A stretch of DNA of 64,000 nt from Flavobacterium sp. SUN046 (GTDB lineage Bacteria; Bacteroidota; Bacteroidia; Flavobacteriales; Flavobacteriaceae). Each line of letters starts with the position of its first letter. Positions within the stretch are counted from its first letter, which is position 1. Location: NCBI RefSeq assembly GCF_028867965.1, contig NZ_JAPQNT010000007.1, positions 124,001 through 188,000 of the forward strand, in the 5' to 3' direction. The position numbers were made by a program, and so were the translations under genes. Below, in pieces: positions 31,940 to 41,157 of this stretch. The notes beneath the pieces were generated by a model, which ran no database searches, had not been told where the DNA came from, and worked only from the letters and a program-made list of their open reading frames with translations.

Positions 31940-34069
31940 TTATTTATTTAAATTTCGTATTTGTTTTAACTTGTCTTTCCAAGTAACTAAATCTTCTTTA
32001 TGTCTTTCGATAGTTTTTCTAACTTCGGTTACAATTGAATTTTCTTTCTTAGCATTTTTAGTGTTTTGGAAAAATTGAATGTTGTTTTCTAACTGAAAAA
32101 TCTCATTCTGAACTTCATCAATTTTACGCATGATAAAGATTTTTTCGTTATCTAATTTTCTGCTGTCTTCTGAACCAGCCAAATTGTCTAACCTATTAGC
32201 GAAACGCATTTGTTCACCTTCTTTTTTGCTAGAACTTAGTTTTTCAAACAAGGCATCCAGAATTTTATTGAATTTTCCTTCAATATGCCTTCTATTAAAT
32301 GGAACTTTACCAATTGCTTTCCAAGCTTCAATGTGCACTTTTATTGCATCTAAATCGGTTTTATGATCACCAACTAACTCAAAAGAACGTAATCCTTCTA
32401 AATATTCTTTTTTCTTTTCAAATGCTTCTACTTCTTCGGCATTTTCTTCTTTTTTACTGTTTTTCAAACGCTCGAAATAATGATTGCAAGCAGCTTTGAA
32501 TTCTTTCCAAAGTTCGTCTGAAAATTTTCTAGGAACATGTCCGACTAATTTCCATTCTTCTTGAATTTGTTTCATTATTATAGTGGTAGCTGCAAAATCT
32601 TCGCTATCTTTTAATTCATTTGCTTTAGCTACAAGCGCTTGTTTTTTACTTAAATTATCGTTTTGATCTTTTTTAATTTCTTTATAGAATGAATTCTTTA
32701 AAATATTAAAATCTTTAACGGCATTTTTAAAAGTAGCCCAAGTTGCTTCGTTTACATCTCCAGGAACTTTACCTGTAGCAAAAAACTCATTGCGTAATGC
32801 TTCAACTTTAGTAATTTGATTTAACCAAGCTTGATGCGAATCAACTTTTTCTTGTGCTAATTCTTGTAATTTAGCGATGATACTATTTTTTTTCTCAAGA
32901 TTTTCAGTTTCTTTAGCTCTAAAACCTTCATAAAATGATTCACGTTTGTCGTGCATTTGTTTGGTTAATTCGCTAAATTGTTTCCAAAGTTCTTCACGAT
33001 GTTCTCTTGAAACCGGGCCAATATCTTCTTTCCAGATTTTGTGTAAATCTTGCAATTCACGAAATGATTTATTAATGTCTGATTCATTTACTAATTCAGC
33101 AACACGCGCAATTATTTTTTGCTTTAGTTCTAAATTATGTTTGAATTCAATATCTCTAGCTTCACGATCTAAATGTAAAAAGTCATAGAAGTTTTCAATG
33201 TGAAAATGATAATTATTCCAAACATGATTGTATTTGTCTTTTGGAATCGGACCAGCATTATTCCAACGGTCTCTAATATCGTTCAGTTGTTTAAGAGAAT
33301 TTGCTATGTTTCCGTTAGAATTACTTACCAAATTTTTTAATTCTTCAACAATCGCCATTCGGTTTTCTAAATTCGCTTTTAAGTTATTTTGAAGCGATTT
33401 AAAATGTATATTTTTCTTATCTCTATATTGATTGTATAAAGAATCGAATTTTGTTTTTAATGGAAAATGATAATGAAAATCTTCTAGTGTATCAGTATTT
33501 TCAGCATGAAATTCATCTTTTTTCTCATCCATAAAATGATGATATTTAGATAAAAATGCTTTTTTAACTTCTTCAACATGTTCTTTAACAGACATTAGTT
33601 GTTCTACTGCAACTAGTTTTTCTAGTTCGTCAACCAATTGATCCATTGGTAATGCTTCATAATCTTGCATCGGAATGTCATGACGGCCTTTTATAGTTTC
33701 GTCTTCACTTTCTTCTGCATTTGCATTTGCAATAGCATTCATAGCAAAATCACTTTCTTCTTCAATAACCATTGAATCATCTGCTACTTGAGCATCAGTA
33801 AGTGTTATTTCATTGCTATTTTCTTTAGTAACTGTAGTAACTTCTGAAACTTCTTCGCCTACTAAATCTTCAATTTCGGCACTTGCTTCAATTGGAGTTA
33901 TTGGAGCTTCTACTTCAGTATCAGGAACTAAATCATTTGAAGAATCAGTAGCAATATCTAACTCAACTTCTTGATTTTCAGTTTGATTTGCTTCTAGCGA
34001 TTCATTATTTACGTTTCCATCTGTCGCGTTTTCGTTAACTGACAGGTTATCATTCAATTCTTCTGACAT
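31940..34069 (-). CDS. DUF349-domain coiled-coil protein
   Basis: A 709-residue protein. Residues 1-~130 are an acidic, low-complexity, probably disordered region rich in Glu, Asp and Asn. From about 140 onward come several repeats of the DUF349 unit, each a helical hairpin with a W..IG.V/GP.P(K/R)....LW..F core (for example IWKEDIGPVSREHREELW and EWKLVGHVPRKFSDELW). Charged and Lys/Glu-rich throughout with coiled-coil potential. Function is not established; no signal peptide or membrane segment. Monocistronic with a strong terminator. Confidence 0.88.
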   Translation of the reverse strand: MSEELNDNLSVNENATDGNVNNESLEANQTENQEVELDIATDSSNDLVPDTEVEAPITPIEASAEIEDLVGEEVSEVTTVTKENSNEITLTDAQVADDSMVIEEESDFAMNAIANANAEESEDETIKGRHDIPMQDYEALPMDQLVDELEKLVAVEQLMSVKEHVEEVKKAFLSKYHHFMDEKKDEFHAENTDTLEDFHYHFPLKTKFDSLYNQYRDKKNIHFKSLQNNLKANLENRMAIVEELKNLVSNSNGNIANSLKQLNDIRDRWNNAGPIPKDKYNHVWNNYHFHIENFYDFLHLDREARDIEFKHNLELKQKIIARVAELVNESDINKSFRELQDLHKIWKEDIGPVSREHREELWKQFSELTKQMHDKRESFYEGFRAKETENLEKKNSIIAKLQELAQEKVDSHQAWLNQITKVEALRNEFFATGKVPGDVNEATWATFKNAVKDFNILKNSFYKEIKKDQNDNLSKKQALVAKANELKDSEDFAATTIIMKQIQEEWKLVGHVPRKFSDELWKEFKAACNHYFERLKNSKKEENAEEVEAFEKKKEYLEGLRSFELVGDHKTDLDAIKVHIEAWKAIGKVPFNRRHIEGKFNKILDALFEKLSSSKKEGEQMRFANRLDNLAGSEDSRKLDNEKIFIMRKIDEVQNEIFQLENNIQFFQNTKNAKKENSIVTEVRKTIERHKEDLVTWKDKLKQIRNLNK

Positions 34070-34208
34070 TTTTTTAAATGTGTAAGGTTATACAATTTTG
34101 AGGGCGAAAGATACTAAAATGACTTCAAAAACCAAAGAAAATCAATGGTTTTGAGCTTTTTATTTATTTGTTTAAACCTTTAAAAGAAAAAATGTTGTGA
34201 ATTGAAGT

Positions 34209-34952
34209 TTATTTATTCCAAATCTTCCATGCTTTTTCTGCTTGAAAAACTAGCATTTCGTATCCGTTTTTAGTAGTTGCACCTTTCTTTTTTGCTTTTT
34301 TCAAAAATTGAGTTTCTTCTGGATTGTAAATCAAATCGAAAGCAATGTGTTTGTCTGTGAAAAACTCATATGGAATAGGAGGAAATTCTTTGATGTTAGG
34401 ACTTGTGCCTAAAGGTGTGCAGTTAATTATTATTTGAAAATTATCAAAAGTTGTAGCGTTAATTCGATTATAATCAATGGCATTTTCTGTAGCTTCACGA
34501 GAAACATAAGTATAGAAAATTCCGAGTTCTTGTAATGCAAAGGCAACTGCTTTGGCAGCACCGCCAGTTCCTAAAATTAAAGCTTTTTTATGATGTGGTT
34601 GAAGTAGTGGTTCTAATGATTTTTTAAAACCATAACAATCGGAATTATAACCTTTTAAATTTCCTTTTTTGGTAAATCTGATTACATTTACAGCACCAAT
34701 TCGGAATGCTTTATCCGACATTGAATCCAAATAAGGAATGATTACTTCTTTGTAAGGAATAGTTACATTTAAGCCTTTTAAATCTTGATTGTTTTTTAAT
34801 ATTTCAGGAAATTCAGCAATGTCTTGAATATCAAAATTCTCATAAACACAATCGTCGAATAAATCTTGAGAAAATTTTTCTGAAAAGTATTTTTTAGAAA
34901 ACGAATAGGAAATGTTTTTGCCTAATAATCCGAATTTTTTGTTAGCCTGCAT
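34209..34952 (-). CDS. aroE: Shikimate dehydrogenase
   Basis: NADPH-dependent reduction of 3-dehydroshikimate to shikimate in aromatic amino acid synthesis. A 247-residue protein, slightly short for AroE but complete. Shikimate-binding SYSFSKKYF and catalytic K68 in NVTIPYKEVIIPYLD; the NSDCYGF stretch follows; the NADP site is ILGTGGAAKAVAFAL. C-terminal NGYEMLVFQAEKAWKIW is typical. Its start overlaps the preceding TonB-domain gene by 11 bases. Probably transcribed with it and the TPR gene. Confidence 0.95.
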   Translation of the reverse strand: MQANKKFGLLGKNISYSFSKKYFSEKFSQDLFDDCVYENFDIQDIAEFPEILKNNQDLKGLNVTIPYKEVIIPYLDSMSDKAFRIGAVNVIRFTKKGNLKGYNSDCYGFKKSLEPLLQPHHKKALILGTGGAAKAVAFALQELGIFYTYVSREATENAIDYNRINATTFDNFQIIINCTPLGTSPNIKEFPPIPYEFFTDKHIAFDLIYNPEETQFLKKAKKKGATTKNGYEMLVFQAEKAWKIWNK

Positions 34953-35358
34953 TTATTACTATTGGTATTTGGTAATTACATCTAACAATTATTCCGTTAA
35001 GTTTTCCAGGAATCCAATTAGGCATTGATTTGACAACTCTTATTGCTTCGGTATTCAAATTTTCATATTCACCTTTTAAAACCTTAATTTCAGAAATCGA
35101 GCCATCTTTTTCGACAACAAAGCTCACATAAATATTAGTTTTTACTTTACCAATATCTGGTGGTAAAGAAAAATTAGATGAAATATATTTATAAAATTTA
35201 ACTATTCCTCCAGGAAATTCTGGTTTTATATCGAGATCACTAGTTCTATAAATTGAGTTTTCGTTTGATTCTGTTATGACTTGTTTTGTGTCAGATATTG
35301 TTTGAGAATTACAATAAGCACTCAAAGATACAATAAAAAAAAGAATTGTTTTTCTCAT
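34942..35358 (-). CDS. Secreted TonB C-terminal-domain protein
   Basis: A 138-residue protein with a signal peptide (MRKTILFFIVSLSAYCNSQ) and a TonB-type C-terminal domain: KPEFPGGIVKFYKYI, then VYVSF-like NIYVSFVVEKDGSISEIKVLKG, then AIRVVKSMPNWIPGKLNGIIVRCNYQIPIVI. This pattern (PxFPGG ... VxKxMPxWxPGKxxG) is common in Bacteroidota. It lacks the transmembrane anchor and proline-rich spacer of true TonB, so it probably does not transduce energy alone. Lies between the TPR gene (immediately upstream) and aroE (11-base overlap). Confidence 0.82.
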   Translation of the reverse strand: MRKTILFFIVSLSAYCNSQTISDTKQVITESNENSIYRTSDLDIKPEFPGGIVKFYKYISSNFSLPPDIGKVKTNIYVSFVVEKDGSISEIKVLKGEYENLNTEAIRVVKSMPNWIPGKLNGIIVRCNYQIPIVINAG

Positions 35359-36753
35359 CTATTTCTTATGCTTTTTAATAAAACTTTGCACTTTTTTATT
35401 ACTCCAAACTGTTGGAAATAATTCTTCCAAAACGCTGACATTATTCAAGTTCAAACGCAATCCATTGCTTAAATGAAAAGTTCCTTTTTCTTCCTCATTC
35501 AAAATAAAATACAAACCAGCTAAACGGTATTCGATTTCAAAAGATTCTGGAAAAAATTCGGTTGCTTGTAAAAGAGACATTATTCCGTTATCGAATTCAC
35601 CTAAAAATTGCAATATATCAACCCAATATAACCAAGTATCTAAATTTGCATCACCAAATTCAACTGCTTTTCTGTACCCTAATTCTGCTTCTTCATAACA
35701 ATTCATCGTTTTATTGATAGTCGCGTAACGTTTCCAATAAGCACGATTTTGGTCGTCTATTGCTAAAGCTTTGTTGACATAATATAACGCTTTTGAAAAA
35801 TTCTTTTGACGTACATAAAAATCTGTAATTGCAATCCAACCCTTATCTAAAAGCGGATCTTCGTGTACCGTTTTATTGAAATATTTTAATGCTTCTGCTT
35901 TGTTACCTAATTTTTCATGACATTTTCCTATTCGCAATAAAGCATACGATGTTGGATCATCTAATTCTATTGTTCTTTCGTAACTTTCAATAGCATCTTC
36001 ATATCTTTTAAGACGTTCTAACGCTTTTCCTTGCTCCATAAAAGCGCCAATAAATTCGTCATCTATGTATGTTGAATATTCAAATGCGCGAACGGCTTCT
36101 TCATATTGTTTCAATCCATAATGCAGTCTACCTACTTGATGCCAAGCAATTTCACTGTAAGGATTTTTATCAATATATTTTATTAGGTATTCTATTGCTT
36201 GTGCGTTTTGATCTAAAAATTCAAAGCAATAAACTACATTATACAACGCTGATTGATCTTCAATATCTTGCTCTAAACATTTGATAAAATTCTCTTTGGC
36301 ATTTTCCAAACTGTCCATGAAAAGATATTCCATACCAATTAAATTATAAACATCAGCATAGTCTTCGGTATATTCTAAAGCTTGTTGCAATAATTCAACA
36401 GCTTTTTCGTGGTTGTCTCTTTTCGAGTATATATTGGCTTTTTGGATAAAAATCTCTTCATTAGTTGGCTCAATAGCATACAACTCGTTTAGCATTTTTT
36501 CAGCTATATCGAGTTTGTCATCATAAATGTACATTTCTACCTGAACTAACTTTAAACCAGTTGATTTTGGATGTTGATCCAATCCAAGTTTTAACGCTTT
36601 TTTCGCTAAATTGGATTTACCCATATCAAGATAGTGAAGAATAATTTCTTCAAATTCCTCTGAGTCGAAAAAGAAAACTTTATTGGTTTTCAACATCGAT
36701 TCAAACTTCGATAAAGATAAATTGTAGTCGTCTTCTTCTTCGCTTAATTGCAT
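35359..36753 (-). CDS. Tetratricopeptide repeat protein
   Basis: A 464-residue protein built almost wholly of TPR units, about 11-12, recognisable by repeated W/Y-x2-G/A-x2-Y....A...(Y/F) patterns such as YADVYNLIGMEYLFM and AWHQVGRLHYGLKQYEEAVRAFEYS. The N-terminus is acidic (QLSEEEDDYN). No signal peptide or membrane segment, so a cytoplasmic scaffolding protein. The partner is unknown. Its stop adjoins the start of the TonB-domain gene. Confidence 0.85.
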   Translation of the reverse strand: MQLSEEEDDYNLSLSKFESMLKTNKVFFFDSEEFEEIILHYLDMGKSNLAKKALKLGLDQHPKSTGLKLVQVEMYIYDDKLDIAEKMLNELYAIEPTNEEIFIQKANIYSKRDNHEKAVELLQQALEYTEDYADVYNLIGMEYLFMDSLENAKENFIKCLEQDIEDQSALYNVVYCFEFLDQNAQAIEYLIKYIDKNPYSEIAWHQVGRLHYGLKQYEEAVRAFEYSTYIDDEFIGAFMEQGKALERLKRYEDAIESYERTIELDDPTSYALLRIGKCHEKLGNKAEALKYFNKTVHEDPLLDKGWIAITDFYVRQKNFSKALYYVNKALAIDDQNRAYWKRYATINKTMNCYEEAELGYRKAVEFGDANLDTWLYWVDILQFLGEFDNGIMSLLQATEFFPESFEIEYRLAGLYFILNEEEKGTFHLSNGLRLNLNNVSVLEELFPTVWSNKKVQSFIKKHKK

Positions 36754-36835
36754 ACTGTTTTTGTATTGATTAGCTTAAATAAAAGTAAGCAAAATCTTGT
36801 TGATGTTAAAAAATCTTGTTTTTGTTTTGAACAAT

Positions 36836-38035
36836 TTAATTAACATTATTCAATGTCAATTGAACTTCATCCATAACTTCCAAAATAATTTTACAACCTT
36901 CTTTAATTTCTTCTTCAGTAATAGTTAATGGTGGCGTAATTCTAATTGCTTTTCCTTCAAATAACAACCAAAATAAAATCAAACCTTTGTCTTGACAACG
37001 CATAATAACTTGATTTGTTATTTCGACATCTGAAGTCATAGCTGCTAGCATCAATCCTTTTCCTCTAACTTCTTGTATCAAAGGATGTACCAAAAGTTCT
37101 CGAAACAATTTTTCTTTTACTAAAGATTGCGAAGCGTATTCTTTTTCTAACACTTCTTGTAATGTTGCCAAACAAGCTGCCGCAATGACAGGATGACCGC
37201 CAAAAGTTGTGATGTGTCCAAGCTTTGGATCGTGGCTTAATAAATCCATATATTTTTCGTTGGCAATAAAACCACCAACTGGCATTCCACCAGCCATTCC
37301 TTTACCAATAATAACTACATCTGGAACGACATTATAATTTTCAAATCCGAATAATTTTCCGGTTCTTCCAAATCCGGGTTGAATTTCATCGACAATCATT
37401 AGTGCACCAACTTCTTCACAACGCTTTTTTACTTTTGATAAAAAAAAATTTTCGGGTTGAATAAATCCAGCACCGCCTTGAATACTTTCTAAAATAATTC
37501 CAGCGGTTTTAGTGGTGATTTTTTGAATATCATCCTCATTATTAAACGTAATAAAATCTACATCAGGAATTAACGGACGAAAAACTTGTTTGCGTTCTTC
37601 AAACCCCATCACGCTCATTGAACCCATAGTGTTTCCGTGATACGCATTGTGACACGAAATTAATTGACTTCTTCCGGTTACACGTCGCACGAGTTTTAAT
37701 GCGCCTTCACAAGCTTCAGTTCCTGAATTTACCAAGTAAACTTTGTTCAATTCTTTAGGCAAATTTTCAACTAATAATTTGCAATATTGAACAGCTGGAC
37801 TTTGAGAATATTCGCCATAAACCATCACATGTGAATATTTATCCAATTGGTCTTTTATAGCTTGATTCACGCGCGGATGTTGGTGTCCGAGTGAGCAAGC
37901 AGAAACTCCAGCTACGAAATCTAAATAGCTTTTGTTATTGGTATCGTATATGTAAGAACCAATTGCATGTGAAACTTCCATTCCTAATGGATACGGCGAA
38001 GTTTGTGCTTGGTATTTTAAAAAATCATTCTTCAA
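36836..38035 (-). CDS. Class III (acetylornithine/ornithine-type) aminotransferase
   Basis: A 399-residue PLP enzyme starting at TTG 38035 (KNDFLKYQAQTSPYPLGMEV, the usual family N-terminus); no ATG fits. Landmarks: NSGTEACEGALKLVRR, HNAYHGNTMGSMSVMG, the cofactor aspartate in LMIVDEIQPGFGRTG, and the Schiff-base lysine in VIIGKGMAGGMPVGG. Automated annotation often calls it aspartate aminotransferase family; the true substrate is unknown. Start overlaps the zinc-ribbon gene stop by 11 bases, implying coupling. Confidence 0.87.
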   Translation of the reverse strand: MKNDFLKYQAQTSPYPLGMEVSHAIGSYIYDTNNKSYLDFVAGVSACSLGHQHPRVNQAIKDQLDKYSHVMVYGEYSQSPAVQYCKLLVENLPKELNKVYLVNSGTEACEGALKLVRRVTGRSQLISCHNAYHGNTMGSMSVMGFEERKQVFRPLIPDVDFITFNNEDDIQKITTKTAGIILESIQGGAGFIQPENFFLSKVKKRCEEVGALMIVDEIQPGFGRTGKLFGFENYNVVPDVVIIGKGMAGGMPVGGFIANEKYMDLLSHDPKLGHITTFGGHPVIAAACLATLQEVLEKEYASQSLVKEKLFRELLVHPLIQEVRGKGLMLAAMTSDVEITNQVIMRCQDKGLILFWLLFEGKAIRITPPLTITEEEIKEGCKIILEVMDEVQLTLNNVN

Positions 38036-38279
38036 TGTTGTATTTTTTTAGGTCAGAAATAGAATTACAAACGCAGCACCACCAAAATTCTTCATCTTCA
38101 TTTTTTAAAAATGTCTTGGTAATTTCTTGACAATTTGTGCATTTCACTTCATCGCGATCATCTTCATAGGTTTGGTATTCACAATTATCGCAGTTCCATA
38201 TTGTTATGCTTGACAATTCGTCATCAACATACCAGGTAAAAGAATGTTTTTTGCATTTTGGACAAGTTTGGGTAGCCAT
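38025..38279 (-). CDS. Zinc-ribbon protein
   Basis: An 84-residue protein with four CxxC pairs: CPKCKK (near 6), CDNCEY (near 30), CTNCQE (near 48) and WCCVCNS (near 69), consistent with two zinc sites. Rich in acidic and aromatic residues. No catalytic domain. First gene of the operon with the class III aminotransferase, overlapping it by 11 bases. Function unknown; may bind nucleic acid or a protein partner. Confidence 0.8.
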   Translation of the reverse strand: MATQTCPKCKKHSFTWYVDDELSSITIWNCDNCEYQTYEDDRDEVKCTNCQEITKTFLKNEDEEFWWCCVCNSISDLKKYNIEE

Positions 38280-38337
38280 TTATTTTTAATTTTAAAGGAG
38301 TATAAAGTATTATTTTTATAGGATTGTATTTCTGTTG

Positions 38338-38345
38338 CAAATTTA
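38338..38345 (-). promoter_or_regulatory. -7 promoter element for the zinc-ribbon/aminotransferase operon
   Basis: TAAATTTG on the minus strand matches TAnnTTTG; a TTTG lies 17 bases further upstream (38363-38366 complement). The start codon is about 58 bases downstream. Confidence 0.5.
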
Positions 38346-38415
38346 TGAAATTAGAGTCAACTCAAATCTTTATTAAGATTTTTTTATTAGATATTAAATA
38401 TGTGGTACAAATTTT

Positions 38416-38423
38416 TATATTTG
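38416..38423 (+). promoter_or_regulatory. -7 promoter element for the alpha-amylase-family gene
   Basis: TATATTTG matches TAnnTTTG, 28 bases before the ATG at 38452. Confidence 0.55.
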
Positions 38424-38451
38424 TTGAACCGTGTTATTAAACATTAGAATT

Positions 38452-40323
38452 ATGAAACGAATATTATTGTTAGGATTACTTGGATTGTCATTGAATGCAA
38501 ATGCGCAAACCAAAAAACATAAACCAAACGCCAAAAATAAAAAAGTTACTGTTGTGGAAAAGAAGAAAGTAGTTTATCAAGTTTTTACAAGATTATTTGG
38601 AAATAAAAACACTACCAACAAACCTTGGGGAACCATTGAAGAAAATGGAGTAGGAAAATTTAGTGATTTTACAGATAAAGCTTTACAAGAAATTAAAGAT
38701 TTAGGAGTTACTCACATTTGGTATACTGGTGTTCCGCATCATGCATTGGTTCGAGATTACACTAAATTCGGAATTTCAAATGATGATCCCGAAGTAGTAA
38801 AAGGTCGAGCTGGTTCTCCTTATGCAGTGAAAGATTATTACAATGTAAATCCCGATTTAGCGGTTAATCCTGCTAAACGATTAGAGGAATTTGAAGCTCT
38901 GATTGGTCGTTCACATAAACACAATTTGAAAGTAATTATCGACATTGTGCCTAATCATATTGCCCGAAAATATGTTAGCTTGTCTAATCCAAAAGGCGTT
39001 CGTGATTTTGGTGCCGATGATGATACAAATGTTGAATATGATCGAAATAATAACTTCTACTACATTCCTGGTCAACATTTTCAGGTTCCAACTTCGGATA
39101 CATACAAACCTTTAAACGGAGAGAAAAATCCATTAATTGATGGAACATTTGATGAAAATCCAGCAAAATGGACAGGAAACGGTTCGCGTTTAGCAAAACC
39201 AGATATAAACGATTGGTATGAAACTGTAAAAGTAAATTACGGAATTCGTCCAGATGGTTCTAAAGATTTTCCAGAATTGCCTGAAGGTTATGAGAATAAA
39301 TCTTATAAAGAGCATTTCGATTTTTGGAAAGATAAAAGTGTTCCAAGTTCTTGGATAAAATTTAGAGATATTGCTTTGTATTGGACTGCAAAAGGTGTTG
39401 ATGGTTTTCGTTATGACATGGCTGAAATGGTTCCGTATGAATTTTGGAGTTATATGAATTCGGCTATCAAAATGAAAAATCCAGATGCTTTTTTGATGGC
39501 AGAAGTATACAATCCGAATGAGTATAGAAATTATATTTATAAAGGAAAAATGGACTTTTTATATGATAAAGTAGCGACTTATGACAAGTTGAAAGAAGTA
39601 ATTCAAGGTAAATCATTGCCTGATGGACTTTCGGATATTCAAAAATCTATGGCAGATATTGAACATCACATGTTACACTTTTTGGATAATCATGACGAAC
39701 AACGATTGGCAAGTCCAGAATTTGCTGGAACTCCAAAAAAAGGAAAACCGCTTATGGTTGTTTCGGCAACTATAGGTTCGTCACCAACAATGATTTATTT
39801 CGGACAAGAAGTTGGCGAAGCTGGAAATGAAAATGCAGGTTTTGGAACACATTCTCGAACTTCAATTTTTGATTATGTTGGCGTTCCAAATCACCAACGT
39901 TGGATGAATGGTGGGAAATTTGACGGTGGACAATTATCAAAATCTGAAAAGGAATTACGAGATTTCTATAAACGCTTATTGAATTTTACTTTAAAAAGTG
40001 ATGCTTTGATGGGTAAATTTCAAGAAATTCAATCGGATAATCGTGATAAAACTCAAGGTTATGATGCAGGAATTTATTCATATGTTAGATATTCTAATTC
40101 TGAAAAACTTATTGTAGTAACTAATTTTTCTTGGGTTACAGCAAGTAAATTTGATTTAAAAATTCCAGCAAATTTAATATCAGAATGGAAATTAAAAGAC
40201 GGAGTTTACAAAGTTACTGATCAATTGTATGGAAAAACCAGCGAGCTGAAAGTTGTTGATGGCGTTGGTAGTTTGAAAGTTGAAATTGGAGTTAGTGAAT
40301 CATTTATTTTAAAATTTAAATAA
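38452..40323 (+). CDS. Secreted alpha-amylase-family glycoside hydrolase (GH13)
   Basis: About 623 residues. I take ATG 38452 as start because it opens a clean signal peptide (MKRILLLGLLGLSLNANAQ); an in-frame ATG 21 bases earlier spoils it. GH13 conserved regions: DIVPNH (region I), GFRYDMAE with nucleophile D322 (II), FLMAEVYN with acid/base E351 (III) and FLDNHDEQR with D415 (IV). It should hydrolyse alpha-1,4-glucans in the periplasm. No starch-utilisation (SusCD) genes are adjacent. Confidence 0.92.
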   Translation: MKRILLLGLLGLSLNANAQTKKHKPNAKNKKVTVVEKKKVVYQVFTRLFGNKNTTNKPWGTIEENGVGKFSDFTDKALQEIKDLGVTHIWYTGVPHHALVRDYTKFGISNDDPEVVKGRAGSPYAVKDYYNVNPDLAVNPAKRLEEFEALIGRSHKHNLKVIIDIVPNHIARKYVSLSNPKGVRDFGADDDTNVEYDRNNNFYYIPGQHFQVPTSDTYKPLNGEKNPLIDGTFDENPAKWTGNGSRLAKPDINDWYETVKVNYGIRPDGSKDFPELPEGYENKSYKEHFDFWKDKSVPSSWIKFRDIALYWTAKGVDGFRYDMAEMVPYEFWSYMNSAIKMKNPDAFLMAEVYNPNEYRNYIYKGKMDFLYDKVATYDKLKEVIQGKSLPDGLSDIQKSMADIEHHMLHFLDNHDEQRLASPEFAGTPKKGKPLMVVSATIGSSPTMIYFGQEVGEAGNENAGFGTHSRTSIFDYVGVPNHQRWMNGGKFDGGQLSKSEKELRDFYKRLLNFTLKSDALMGKFQEIQSDNRDKTQGYDAGIYSYVRYSNSEKLIVVTNFSWVTASKFDLKIPANLISEWKLKDGVYKVTDQLYGKTSELKVVDGVGSLKVEIGVSESFILKFK

Positions 40324-40331
40324 ACTATTAA

Positions 40332-41120
40332 ATGAAAAAATGTCTTTTTTTATTTTTTTTATTGGTTTTCAATAGTAGTTTTTCTCAAAATGATTACATG
40401 TCAGGGAAATTCAAATATTGTGAATTGCATCCAAGTTATAATGAAAAATTTAATTTAGGTTTAGAAGCTCTATCATACAAAAAGTATGTTGGTGCAGCAG
40501 CAAGTATATTTCTTGAAATAACTAAAAAAGAACCATCAAGTTGTGATGCTTTTTTTTGGGCGGGTTTTTCTTTTAGAATGTTAAATAAAAATAAAGAAGC
40601 ATTACTTTGTTATTATATTGCCGATAGTTTAGCGCAAAATAAATCAATAGAATTTAAACAAAATCTAGCATCAATATCTATAGTTGAAGGAAAAATTAAA
40701 TTATCTCGAAAAAAATATGAAGAGATTATTCAATTTTTTCCGTCAAGTCCTGAAGGCTATTATGGAGTTGCATTGACTTCAACAATGATTGGAGATTATG
40801 AGAATGGATTAAACAACATGTTAATTGCGGTTGATAAATACGGAGAAATAACTGGTGATGTTTATTATCAAAAAGAATTATTATTGGGAGTTTTATTGAC
40901 ACTTAATAAGCAATATGATACAGGATTAATTCATCTTGAAGAATGTGAAAGCAAATATCGAAATGATGTAAATTTCAAAAGTCACTATGCCTTATGCTTG
41001 CTAAAAACTTCTGAAATGAATAAAGATGAAAAAATGAAGGCCAAGGCTAAAAAAATATATGATAAAATTGAAAATAAAGATGAAATTTCAGATGATTTAA
41101 AAATCGAATTTAAATTTTAA
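40332..41120 (+). CDS. Secreted tetratricopeptide-repeat hypothetical protein
   Basis: A 262-residue protein with a signal peptide (MKKCLFLFFLLVFNSSFSQ) and several TPR-like helical pairs, for example DAFFWAGFSFRMLNKNKEALLCYYIADSLA and EGYYGVALTSTMIGDYENGLNNM. Lies 8 bases after the amylase gene and before a strong terminator, so the two may be co-transcribed. No catalytic motif is visible; a specific function cannot be given. Confidence 0.72.
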   Translation: MKKCLFLFFLLVFNSSFSQNDYMSGKFKYCELHPSYNEKFNLGLEALSYKKYVGAAASIFLEITKKEPSSCDAFFWAGFSFRMLNKNKEALLCYYIADSLAQNKSIEFKQNLASISIVEGKIKLSRKKYEEIIQFFPSSPEGYYGVALTSTMIGDYENGLNNMLIAVDKYGEITGDVYYQKELLLGVLLTLNKQYDTGLIHLEECESKYRNDVNFKSHYALCLLKTSEMNKDEKMKAKAKKIYDKIENKDEISDDLKIEFKF

Positions 41121-41157
41121 AAATAAACCCTTTCAATTAAGAAAGGGTTTGTTTATT
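41121..41157. terminator. Bidirectional terminator
   Basis: AAATAAACCCTTTC-aattaa-GAAAGGGTTT followed by GTTTATTTT; a strong stem between convergent genes (TPR protein and purA). Confidence 0.88.

Noticed and set aside
32130..33188. Plus-strand ORFs within the DUF349 gene
   Set aside because: Shadow frames of a long Lys/Glu-rich coding sequence with no promoter or recognisable protein features.
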